Assembly: GCA_022818135.1 (NCBI GenBank)
Contig: JAFMSR010000002.1
Coordinates: forward strand, 41,643,107-41,707,106
From: Saxidomus purpurata
Lineage: Eukaryota > Mollusca > Bivalvia > Venerida > Veneridae
Direction: 5' to 3'
Length of the DNA stretch: 64,000 bases
The translations under genes and the position numbers were made by a program. Each line of letters begins with the position of its first letter. Positions within the stretch are counted from its first letter, which is position 1. Below are positions 53,301 to 64,000 of this stretch, piece by piece. Below the pieces are notes generated by a model. It saw only the letters and a program-made list of their open reading frames with translations. It did not search any database and had not been told where the DNA came from.

Positions 53301-55822
53301 AATTAAAATAAAAATAAAATAAAAATAAAATAAAAATAAAATAAAAATAAAATAAAATAAATGTTTTTTTCTCTTGAATTGTTACGAGCGGAGTCACAGG
53401 TGGAAGGAACATACCTTTGATCCCCAGGGAGTTCAGCGAGGGGATGGGGGTCAAAGGTATGTTCCTTCCACCTGTGCCGAGCGGAGTGACCCATCTGAAT
53501 GATGTTTATATTAATACGGATTTCGTTCACTTACAATGTATAAATGTCTTATGCTCACTTAAAAATAAAAATCACAAAGACATTTTTCATATCGACTTAT
53601 TTCTGGTAGATGAAACAGCTGCATTCCGTTCCTTACGAGTCCTTTTTTGTTTATCAAACCTCTACATGACCTGCCGTTTCCGGACCCTTTTAACTGTTAA
53701 TGAATTTTGACAGCGGAATACAAAACGCGCTACCGGTTGCATGCATACCTTTTTATCCACTGTCTGTTGTCACCTGTCATAAAGTTTCCTTTTTTTTCTT
53801 CAGTGTTGTGAAAACAACAGTATTCCCATACATAGTATTATGACACACTTCGCACAATCGTGGGACGATCCCAGTTTTACCATGGAACAAATGAAAACAT
53901 TCATGGAAACAGTAGCTCTATATAGGTAAGTTATCTTAACTGTAGATGACACTGATGGTAAAGAGAAGGTTGCGGGTCACGACCGTACCACCTCATATTA
54001 CACCTGTACTGGTTTTTCGAGGAAGCTGACTGCTGGGACTCGAGAGTGACTCGATAAGCTGAAAGCTTTCATCACAATCGAGCTAAAATAAATAAGTATA
54101 AACTAACTTTAAAGAGAAACAGCAGCTTTCTTTATTAATTAGAGAAGTCTCCAATGAGTAACAGGTCTCTTTCTCATAGACTAGTCTGGTGGACCAAGAT
54201 TGTTTCAGAACTGCATATACTAGTAACATCTTTGAACAAAGTTTCGTTTCCCAATGTTTGATGTTGCTCAATGTATGTATTATACATGTTCGTGCAATGT
54301 ATCTAATGTGTTTTGATACGGTTTTATAGGAAACAAGGTGTGAAGTTACATGTTGCTAACTCAGGTGCTATCTTGAACAAAATGGGTGTGGACTTGGACT
54401 ATGTCAGGCCAGGCATCTCCATGTATGGACAACCACCTGGTAATTAGTATATAGAAGAAATCTTATTATGCAATAAGCCAATAAGGCCCATGAACAACAT
54501 ATATACAGAAACACAATATGTGAAAATATGACATGGCAAGGCACGTAATAATGACAATATACATGTATAATAACCCGCAATTTTCAAAAAGCGGGAGAGA
54601 CAGTGTCAATGTTATTCTTCAAATTGCTTCATAGTTCAAACTATGGTACTATTTATATTTCATGGTAGAGGCGTACATCTGATATCAGTATAAGTAACAA
54701 TTCTATTTTCTTCGTGCAGATACGAGCGAGTTGGGTATCAACATGACCAAAAACTTAGGCCTGAAACCAGCGATAAGCTGGCATGTGAAGACAAGCATTG
54801 TGAACGAGCTGAATTCTGGCCGAGTTGTCGGATATGATCAAACATACAAGTATGAAATAAATGATTGACTTTTTACACTGCTTATGCTTAATCGGTTCAA
54901 AACGTGAAGATGACACTGTTCTGGTGCGAGGAAACTTCAATGCTTAATTTGTATGAAGTGAATGAGACATATTCAACGATTCCATTGTAGCATGAAAACT
55001 CGGACGTGTAACCAGTGACAGTCATAACAGTTCCTTTCTTCTCTCTCTCTCCTGTACTAATGATTACAATTTGCTCATGCTATATATGTGTGCATATATA
55101 AACAGTAATTTTAAGGTATATTTATTCGCTGAATCGTTTAGTAAGTGTTTGTCCCAAATCGCTGTGTACGGTATTGAACAAGCTCCGGTCTGTTTCAGGT
55201 GCAGCCAGAGCGAGAGGATAGCTGTGTTACCAGTTGGATACGCCGACGGTTTCCCTAGAAGTATGTTTGAAAATTGTTACGTAACAACATTAAACGGTAA
55301 GGAATTTAAATATGTTTGAAAACATTGTTACTCCCTTTTTACTACGAGCCAGACTTTATGGTCATTCTTGGGGGTTTACCTTATTTCTCTTTTAGAATTT
55401 CAATCGTTTTTGCAACTGCATTGTGTCCTGTTTCAATGTTACAGAAATCTGTTGCGAATAAACGTACATGCATCTATATTTGTCATAAAAACATTTTTTT
55501 TTCTGTTCAGTGTAGAAAAATAGAGTTAGACATTAGTTTCGTATTATATTACTTTTTATACTGTTATTTTGTATTCACAGGGGTTGTTTGTCCCGTTGTC
55601 GGACGTATTTCCATGGATGCTATTACAATCAAACTCCCAGACGAAGCGAAGGAATGTCAGGAATTCATTCTGATGACTTCAGACTTTAACGACACGAACT
55701 CAGTAGTAGCTATTTCAAAAATTCAAAACACCATACCTTACGAAGTGTGTACAAACATATCGAGCCGCGTTCCAAGACTGTTCGAAACGGATGGTGAAAC
55801 AATGACAGTGACAGAAGTGTAG
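50324..55822 (+). CDS. Alr: Alanine racemase, copy A (nine exons)
   Basis: PLP-dependent fold-type III alanine racemase interconverting L- and D-alanine. Exons: 50324-50459, 52022-52180, 52490-52620, 53064-53156, 53804-53925, 54330-54439, 54720-54849, 55199-55296, 55581-55822; 406 aa, usual size for the family, all GT-AG. The N-terminal barrel has [11 protein letters not shown] with PLP lysine K52. KVDSGMSR gives K153 and R160 (equivalents of the carbamylated Lys129 and Arg136 of the Geobacillus enzyme). IMTHFA, ANSGA and VRPGI (R240) follow. The C-terminal domain has catalytic Y289 in VGYDQTY, GYADG (Y308) and [10 protein letters not shown]289 and Y308 are 19 residues apart, as in Geobacillus Tyr265 and Tyr284. 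ATG 50324 is the first in-frame ATG and matches the start of copy B. No signal peptide is evident, so cytosolic location is likely. In bivalves D-alanine serves as an osmolyte; this role is inferred here. Confidence 0.95.
51785..51985 (-). mobile_element. tRNA-derived SINE, family 3 (reverse)
   Basis: On the - strand the head runs GGTGGCGCGATGTTTGAGTG to GGTTCGAATCCCGACC (box B at 51911-51920), followed by a body with TTCCACCCATTTAGGGATCC. Ends about 36 bp before racemase copy A exon 2. Confidence 0.7.
53296..53362 (+). repeat. AAAATAAAAT microsatellite
   Basis: Alternating A4T/A5T units in racemase copy A intron 4; open frames on the - strand here are artefacts. Confidence 0.9.
53385..53487. 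repeat. Foldback with perfect 26-bp arms inside 10-bp direct repeats
   Basis: Arms 53395-53420 (CACAGGTGGAAGGAACATAC...) and 53451-53476 are exact reverse complements around a 30-nt loop. CGAGCGGAGT occurs directly on both sides, at 53385-53394 and 53478-53487. Confidence 0.9.
53953..54108 (+). mobile_element. tRNA-derived SINE, family 1, copy 4 (5' deleted)
   Basis: Keeps GGTTGCGGGTCACGACCGTA, a GTACTGGTTTTTCGAGGAAG body and the AGCTAAAATAAATAAGTATA end, but most of the tRNA-like head including a good box B is lost. Lies in racemase copy A intron 5. Confidence 0.7.
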
Positions 55823-58384
55823 TCTTCAGGCTGTGACAGCTAACTTTGATCTCCTGCGTGATATGTTGTTTATCGTGAAAAGTCTACCAGAACAAAATAC
55901 AGATCTATATACGCCATTTCTTCGCCTTCGCATACGAAAAGCACGGAATTTTTGTTTTATTTTGTTTTTCTTCGACAATTCTCATGTAGTAAAGTCGGAT
56001 GAACACGCAACATTCATACAGCAACACATTTTCATTGATGAGTGACACTCGCTCTAAATTCCATCGCTTCTTAATACTTTTTCTGTTGTTTTTTTTTACA
56101 ATTCGTATTATTCTCCTAATCAGACCTCATAAACGACATATCTACATTTAAATTATTGTGCTAATTCGATCCAATTCGATTCAATTTCTTGACATTTCCA
56201 GCATTAAATTTGTTACATTGTTATTTTTTTGTTTGTTTTACAATCAATTCTTTTAAAATATTCCACAGGAAATAACCCAGTTTAGCAATATTCGGCCTTT
56301 TCAAAGAAAAACCAAAAAAAAATAAATTTTTTTTTTTTTTTTTGGTCAAGATGATACCAATATTGCTTTTCAACAAACACTTTTTTTTTCTTTGTTTTTT
56401 TTTTTTAGTCATGTTTAACCAAATATATAGCGATGTAAATAATAATTAAGCTGGATATTGAAAAATCCAGTCAATGTTAACTTTCCAAAAACTTCTTAGA
56501 AATTACTGAAAATCCTAATCCTTTTAAAGATACGTATAGACAAGTAGTTATACAGTAACACAAATACTAAGTAATTGAAACGCACACACGGCTCGTATGA
56601 TGACAAAATGATGTCGTGCTTCAACTGTCCCAACCGTCCGTCTGTCAATAATTTCTCTTTAGCAAAGACACTCTATTCTTACAATTTCGTTATCAAACTT
56701 CATTTAATCCAATCATCAACTGATCTCAGACATCCTTTCTTCATGTGGCCAGTTTGGAGCGTACCTATGAGATAAGATTCTTGGAATATTCAGATGAGAT
56801 ACTTTAGTACTGCTTTCTTTGAAGCATAAACGTTTCTTGTGTTATAACAAGAACCCCATACATCTTGTTTCAACAAATGTGAACGGTTCCTCTAAGGCAA
56901 AGCCAGACCTGGTCTAGCATCTTTATAAGACCCATAAATGGTCAATAGGAGTTGTTGATGCAATCACTTATGTTGAAAGAGTCAACCTGAGCAAAATAAG
57001 CTGACCTTGACCTTTGATGAAGGTAAAGGTCGGTACTTGTCAAAAGCATCTATCAGGGGTAGGTGAAGTTGTCTGCGTTAAATGATTGTGGAGCTTAGGC
57101 ATTGACACCACTTTCAAAAGAAAGGCCACTGTGATAATGACCTTTTGACAAAGTAACCTAACCGATTTTTGAAGAGTGTACAATTGTTTGGGAGTTTCTA
57201 CCCGTAACCCGTTCCAAGTACAAATGTATCAAATTCACCGAGATGTTGATATTTAACGGACTGGCATCAACATCAATAAGGTTTATTCGCTTTTGAAGGG
57301 CAACCTTCGTTTTATGGTTGTGGAGCTTTAGTCCTGAAACCATTTTCGAATATAAAGGTCACTGTGACCTTGACGTTTGACAAGAGGGATCTCTAATTAA
57401 TAAGGTCCATCCGCTTGTAGAGAACTACCATCACATGAAAGCTGAAAACTGTATCTTTATGATTCAACCTGTCCGCAGTTATATTGACAAGAGCTCTGCC
57501 GTACTGATAAGGTTTGGCTGGTGTTTGCAGTTTATTTCTGGTTCTTGTAAAATTATGAGTTGGGCCTTCAGGATTTGACACTCACCGAACGGAATGCACG
57601 TTTTAACTACACAACATAATGCAGAAACAAGGAATACATTTCAATTTTATTACAAAGTAAAAAAAGGGTACGCTTTAAACAGTAACAGTCAACACCCAAA
57701 AACATTATCAAATAGATAAAAATAAATGGATTCCATAAAAAATACCGGGAAACAAATTGAATTGAATTGAAACCGGTTACTGTGAGATTCAAAGTACTGG
57801 GTAATTATGATATCCTTAGTGTATATGTAAATAATAGTATATACAATATATACAGTAACTCCTAATTCAAATTCAACAAATGTTTAATTCTGCATAGCAG
57901 CTGATTGTTTAAACAGAGCAACATCGCTGATCTGTACTTCAAACTTCATTCAGTGACTAAAATACACGAATGAAATCACATGGTGGCGGTGTATAACGTA
58001 AAGATGTTCACCTTCAACAGCCATAATTTCTACTAGTTTAAACAAGTTTTTCAATCATTATCCAGTCAAAATAATGCATGTACATGTATATAAACATTTA
58101 ACTGTTTTACAAACATGCAATATCTGCATCCGTTGCTATTGCAATTTCCGGCCTCATTTAAGTAGCATGGAATGAGCGCGTCAACACAATATTGTTGTGA
58201 AACTGGGCGCTGTTCGCATGGTAACCGTCCGTCTGGTAATGGGCCCTGCATTTGCTATCTTTCCCGATTAACATGAAGCTGTATCACGTCTGGTCTAATG
58301 AAGTACGGTGACCGACATCAGACTGCCTTTGCTACCTAGAGACATATTCAATCAATTCGTCTTTCTTGATTTTCCAGACCTCTA
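55823..58384. other. Intergenic gap between the convergent racemase genes
   Basis: About 2.56 kb between the two stop codons, holding both 3' UTRs. It includes T- and A-rich runs at 56221-56410 and a bivalve-type dispersed repeat with AAGGTCA-like phrases at about 56870-57590. No coding signal was seen. Short open frames here lack conservation cues and splice partners. Confidence 0.7.
57647..57652 (-). terminator. Possible poly(A) signal of racemase copy B
   Basis: TTTATT on the + strand reads AATAAA on the - strand, about 730 nt past the stop of copy B. It is the first canonical hexamer I found downstream. For copy A the 3' flank has only weaker variants such as ATTAAA near 56200. Transcripts are needed to place both ends. 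Confidence 0.35.
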
Positions 58385-61300
58385 TCATGTTTTCGTCAGA
58401 TACATAATGCCTTTATGAGTGTAGACACGCGCAAGTCGTGCAGCAAGACATGTCGTGACCTCGTACGTGATAGTGTGTAACCGTTTAGCAAGTTCCACAA
58501 CAGAATTGGGCGAGGTGAAATCATCCTTGAAGATGTAGAAATTACAACAGTTGCCCTCGTTACACGGCAGTCTCACTGAAATGGCGTCCATTGACACGCG
58601 ACCTATCACTGGACACTCGGAACCTGAAACATATTCGGTTGTTCTTATTCATCAACTTATATAAATGACACAAGCAGTTTTAAAACAATTGCAGTATGGT
58701 CAAACGTAACGACTGCCCTGCGGTAGATCAATATTCCAGGGATGAACTCTGGTTGTACTAGTCTACGTACTGTGTACACATTGTTTCATTTTGTGCAATA
58801 TTGCTTAACTTACCATTTTCTGTCGTAATGATGCCTTTCCCCGACAGAAGTCTGTTATAACCGTCGGCATATCCAAGCGGTATGGTAGCGATGACCTCCC
58901 CTTCCTCGCACCTGCAAACAAAATATGATTTATCTGTAGACAGGTAATAAAACAAAGAAATCTTTTATGACACCAGGTACTGTAAACAGATGAATTTATT
59001 CGGCTTAATGTTAACACTAGTCACGTCTGCACATGTCAACAAATATAAAACTGTCAAAATTTTCTTACGAAACAATTAAAATGTATGACAAGAAAACCAC
59101 ATTCTTTACTATCTGCATGCACACGATTAATAATTTTCATGTTAACAAGAGATGTTTGTAAAATACTTATGTCCATCTTTCTCCCCTCTCCCAGTAGCTA
59201 CAACACAAGAAGTTGCTGATGGTGTAGTGACCCAGAAGTCACTACAGATCAACAGGGGTCATCAAATTCTCATTAACACTCGTTCAAGCAAGTTTGAACA
59301 CTATGGGCCAAAGCATTGTCAAGTTCTTGAGCAGAAACGATCTTTAAAAGCAAGGGACTTGGACCTACCGACCCCACAGTCAATAGGGGTCATCTACTCA
59401 TAAGATTTACAAGACCAAAGCTCAAAGCATTTCAAATTGATTGCGGGAAAACAATTTTGAATGCAAGGTCACCATGACTTTGACCCAGTGACTGCAAAAT
59501 GAATAGGACTCATCTACTGTCCATGACCAATGTCCTTACTAAGTTTGAGACCTCAAACTCAATAATATTCTCAAGTTACCTTGACCCTTTCACCTAGTGA
59601 CCTCAAAATTGATAGGTTTCATCTGCTGTCAATAACCAATGTCCCTACCAAGTCTGAATCCTTTGGGTCAAAACTTTCTCAAGTTAATGAGCGGAAACCA
59701 AGTATCTAGCTACCTACCAACCAACCAACCAACCAACCAACCAACCGACAGCTGCAAAGCAATATACCCCCACTTTTTTGTAAGGGGTGGGGGGGGGGGC
59801 ACCAAAAAGGACTCTTACCTGTACGTATTGTCATATCCAACAGTACGGCCTTCTCGCATGGTTTTCACGAGATTTGGCTTGGCCATCCAGGATAATATAG
59901 GTCGCAGTCCAAGTCTATTGTACATGTCTAGAGCACTGTCTGTTGTATCTGTAAACGTAAAAAAGACATCCATTAATAAAAGTAGAATATGGAACAATAA
60001 AATGGTATTGTCTTAACTAACCTTACATGTAACTAGCACCAAGGGGTTGCCAATGTTTAAGATGGTCCATGGTTTTAAGCCATTCAGGTTATAAAGTTGT
60101 ACGTACGTCCGTCTATGTAAATTATTTTTCAATATTTCATAAAATCATACTTACGTTTGGTTCAATAAAAACACATACATACATCAACCTAGTTCAACTC
60201 ATATAAAAGGAATATGAGGCGGGATCTTGTATACAGTTAGATCTCAGGCTCGGAATAAAAAGTTGCGTGTCTCGACTTTTCAGGTCGCGGGTACGAAACA
60301 GAAACGCAACATGCACATTTTAGATGAAAGTTTAATCTGGTACATAGTATTTGCTGTTATAAATATGCCGGCCATAACCATTATGTTGTAAACAAAACTT
60401 CTAGCAAGTGAGAGCATTTAGATATTAACAAGTGTTCCAGTAGTCAGACAATTACCATTTATTAAAAACAATTAAAACATCTATATCTTGCATATTGTTA
60501 CATCTAAATATGAATGGGTCAAGATATTAACTGTCCGTTTATATAGAAATCTACGTCAAGTGAGTTGTTCGTCGAAGTCTACCCGACTTGGTATTTCAAA
60601 CCACGTAACCATCCATACTTCGACGCTGCCCTCTGGTGCTTGTTACGCATGCGCACACTAGGAAGCAAACATATTTTGTCAGTAATTACTATACCTACCA
60701 TATTACATACTCACAAACGTAACAAAAAATTGGTTCCCTTTTTGTTGCTGATTATCTTGTTTCACGCCGACAGCTGGTACCTTTTGGGGTTGAACATCAA
60801 TGATTAAAAATCTGGAAATAGTATACCTAAGTAGAAATAGGGAAATAAGCCCAGTTGTGTCCAACCAGGTTACATTTTGATTAATAAAAGCACATGTATT
60901 TAAGATTTTTACTGATCAAAAGGTCTGTGCAAGCCTTGACAATGCATCGATGAAGCTGAAAATCAACCGTTTTGAATTAATAACAAAGTTTAAGATCAAG
61001 TTATAATTACATACAAGTATGAAGCAAAATTTAAGAGCAGAGAAACTGTAATATAGCTTTACACAGAAATTAAGTTTAATGTGGTGTACTGTTAGGTCTA
61101 TTTAAAGCGTTATGTTAAATGAACTTTTCTACTGTTATATTAAGATTTTATATAATAAATATGAGTCTAGAATATAGGACAGAAGTACACACCTGGCGGC
61201 AGTCCATACATTGCTATCCCCGGACGAACGAAGTCCAAGTCGGTTCCGTAGCCAAGCAAGGTACCCGCAGAATTTGCTGCGTGAAGTTTGATTCCTCGCA

Positions 61301-63581
61301 ATCTACAAAAGTATATACATGTATATAGTATTTGTTTAATATTATAAAGGAGACACAGAATCTATGGTGATAGCAATTTCTTGGGGTGACTGACCTACTG
61401 GTCAGTAACCTTTGCTTATACATGTACATGTATTCGTAAACTATGTTATGTATGCTTAATGAGACGTTTCCCGACTGCGGTCGTTCACCAGATCAATTCT
61501 TTTCAAAAGTTCGAATTAGACAAATTTTATGTTGATACCCTAAATTGACTAAAAAAATCTTACCATACAAGGACAAATTCGTTTCTTATTTATACAAACA
61601 AAGCAACATTTCTGACAGATCTTAAAATGGAACCAGAACTTGCTGACTACCTGTATTTTGTGGCAACATGTAGGAATGTGTCTAGTTGAGAAGCTGTAAA
61701 TGTCGGATTGTCCCAGGCCGAGGCGAAGTGCGTCATGATACTGTGTATCCGTACACCGTGCTCGTCACAATACTGAAAATGCAAACAAAGTTTTAAAAAA
61801 ACACAATCATAGCATTGTTATACAAGATTCATGATGATTTTTATTTCGTGGTTGAGTGACATACACGTCAAAACGCTTGTCGCTGGATTACGTAAACCGT
61901 GATTATCATAATATACTAACTCGAAACGACGTTTAACCACGAATACAAGACCCATGAATAAGGCTATGCACAACAATTTTTGTTCTAAATGGAGATGTTT
62001 AAAGCAAAACAATATTTACAGACGTTTAATGCAAAATCTAACACAGAAACTTACGTTCACAATGTCATCTAGTTCTTCAGGTTGGAATCCGTTCCTAGAC
62101 ATCCCTGTATCCACTTTTATCACCACCGGTCGTTCGAAGATCTCCTGTTAAGATAAATAATTGGTGGTTTTTAGTGTGCACGACAAAAGTTTAGTAAAAC
62201 TCTAACTTCGCTTTCGGTCAAAAGACATTCAGTCCTATACCGATTGTTTCCATTTATACATGTACTAGAATATAAATGAAAATAAATAATTATAAACATG
62301 TACATTAATATAGTGATAAGTAATAATTAAATAATGAAATAAATTAAAGATACGTAATAATTGTATGATAAGACTTAATACATGATAGAAGACATAAACA
62401 GTTCGTCTAAACAGCCTACCTCGTAATTTTCCGTGAGTACATAATCCGGACACGGGTTGTGTGTGCATAAGGCCCATTCTTGCAGGAACTCTATGGTGCC
62501 AACTGTTGGAACGAGCTCATATTCTACCAAATCCGGAATCTCTTCTTCGCACGCGTTTCCTAAAATACATAGTGTCAAATCGATTTCTAAAGCAATAGTT
62601 GAAGCATAATTCAATTGACGTTTATTTTCAAAGCAATTACATTAATGTTTATTTTCAAAGCAATATAAGAACAACTTCTGTTTCATTAAGTTACTATTTT
62701 CTATACTCAAGATAAAATTGGAATAAATTGGATAGTTCTAAGAGATGTTCTTACCAAATATCTGTATGTATGACTCGATACCAGCTTTTCTAAGTTCGAT
62801 GCCTTCGCCAGGAGACGCGACAGCAAAATGCTGCACACCAACGTCTCTCAAATGTTTACCTAGCTCCACACTGCCGTGACCATACGCATTAGCTTTCAAA
62901 ACTGCTATAATGTCTGAAAATACAAAACAGAAATAAAACATGGAAACATTGGCAAATACTTCAAGCAGTAGATTGTGTAATCTTTTTCTCTGGTACGAAA
63001 AGCATATGGTGTCAGCACGCTTGGATCGCCACCAGTATCTTATAAATATGGAATTCATGTTCTTATTTAATTTATTAATGCAGTCTAAATAAATTCTTTA
63101 TAAAATCGGACTGGACAGCGACCAGCGTCAAGCACATGGTCTTTTCCGAATTTCCATAAACAATGACGATGAATAAGTTATTAGGTTCGTACTCGGCTGA
63201 CATAGGTAAAGATTATGAAATTTGTTCTAATGGCTTAAATAAATAAACTGCTCGGTGTGTTTTGGCTAATCTTTCACAAAACAAACTTGCGTGGATACTA
63301 AAAATGCCTTTGGCATTAAGTTAATTTTCGCAATAAAAAACAAGTAAATAGTCACATAAACCGACATGTAAAAATTTTGCGATTTTTTTTTTTTTTTTTT
63401 TTTTTGGAAAATGGAAGCTACAAAAGTATAAACCGCACATACCTGTATTTTGTGAACAGAGATTCTTCAAGATGCACACATTATTTGTCAGAGCATCTAA
63501 GTCAATCTTCAAGTACGTCCTGCGCTTTGCTAATTGATATTCGTTTTCTGGTACGCTCCCTAAATTCTTCCACAGATCCAT
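58385..63581 (-). CDS. Alr: Alanine racemase, copy B (nine exons)
   Basis: Paralog of copy A on the opposite strand. Exons in transcript order: 63443-63581, 62755-62913, 62420-62559, 62055-62144, 61651-61772, 61193-61302, 59819-59948, 58814-58911, 58385-58623; 408 aa with TGA at 58387-58385. Intron phases equal those of copy A, and exons 2, 5, 6, 7 and 8 have identical lengths (159, 122, 110, 130, 98). Motifs: [11 protein letters not shown] (K53), KVDTGMSR (K156, R163), IMTHFA, AANSAG, VRPGI (R243), VGYDNTY (Y292), GYADG and VIGRVSMDA. All expected catalytic and cofactor residues are present. In exon 2, 30 of 54 residues match copy A, so the duplication is old. The C-terminus diverges most (LAARLARVY against ISSRVPRLF). 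Substrate is probably alanine; another small amino acid cannot be excluded. Confidence 0.95.
59143..59800 (+). repeat. Dispersed repeat with (CCAA)n tail in racemase copy B intron 7
   Basis: Starts AACAAGAGATGTTTGTAAAA and contains units with GTGACCTCAAAATTGATAGG and TCATCTACTG phrases. A CCAA microsatellite lies at about 59712-59746. It ends near TTTTTTGTAAGGGGTGGGGG, close to the exon at 59819. The 83-codon frame within it is repeat-derived. Confidence 0.65.
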
Positions 63582-64000
63582 TTAATATGTTATAGTATAG
63601 TGTAGCAAAAAAAGGTATTTACGTGCTGCTCGCTTCACACCAATCTCACAAATGACGGCGTTCTTATCCACAAAGCAAACTGAGACCAGGAAACTGGAGT
63701 AAACTGGATTGAACTAGCTTAAACTGGTTTGTTGGTCAATGTTGTTTTATTGGTTCAAGAGTTCGGATGACGAGTGTTGCTTTGTTCCCATGGTAATGCA
63801 TTTGACAATGTGTATTGTAATGTCAAAACGACACTGCGGTCATTGACCAGTCATTAGATAAGAATGTTTATACCTCTTCATAGACGAGTAACCATTACGT
63901 GTTCTGCAGTTCCTAGATGATAATCTGTATGTCTGCATCACCAGTGTCTGTTACATGCATCGTGAATCCATCTGGGGATTGTTTAATATATAGTTTGTCT

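Overview
The window is eukaryotic nuclear DNA, most likely from a bivalve mollusc, possibly a venerid-type clam. The evidence is long AT-rich introns with GT-AG splice sites, no operons, dense families of tandem-cored dispersed repeats of the oyster 'pearl' type, and intron-split animal alanine racemase genes. The species assignment is inference.

Region 1 (about 1-41800, + strand) is almost the whole gene for POLR3A, the largest catalytic subunit of RNA polymerase III. Thirty-six coding exons can be chained in frame from 1048 to a TGA at 41278-41280 (about 1372 residues). Only a first exon of about 16 residues is missing, and it must lie upstream. Zinc ligands, the catalytic [10 protein letters not shown] loop, bridge helix and trigger-loop segments are all intact. 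The introns are packed with repeats: pearl-like elements with 145-167 bp tandem cores, inverted-repeat elements, tRNA-derived SINEs, minisatellites and a C44-T21-G12 homopolymer block.

Region 2 (about 41800-50320) is intergenic. It holds repeats, two hairpins, a weak GC-richer island and no gene I can support.

Region 3 (50324-63581) holds two complete fold-type III alanine racemase genes in tail-to-tail orientation: copy A on + (50324-55822, 406 aa) and copy B on - (58385-63581, 408 aa). Each has nine exons with the same intron phases, and five exons of identical length. They are ancient diverged paralogs, and both keep the PLP lysine, the catalytic tyrosine and other key residues. In bivalves D-alanine is known as an intracellular osmolyte, so these enzymes probably interconvert L- and D-alanine for volume regulation.

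The most notable observations are: a 41-bp array in a POLR3A intron that was copied from the end of the adjacent coding exon and later split by a SINE with a 10-bp target duplication; the inverted racemase pair sharing an unusual Tyr-Asp in place of Tyr-Gly at the catalytic tyrosine; a perfect 41-bp-arm hairpin present in one of two copies of a repeat; a tandem splice acceptor whose upstream choice inserts a stop just after the trigger loop; and a shared internal 'grammar' among otherwise different repeat families.
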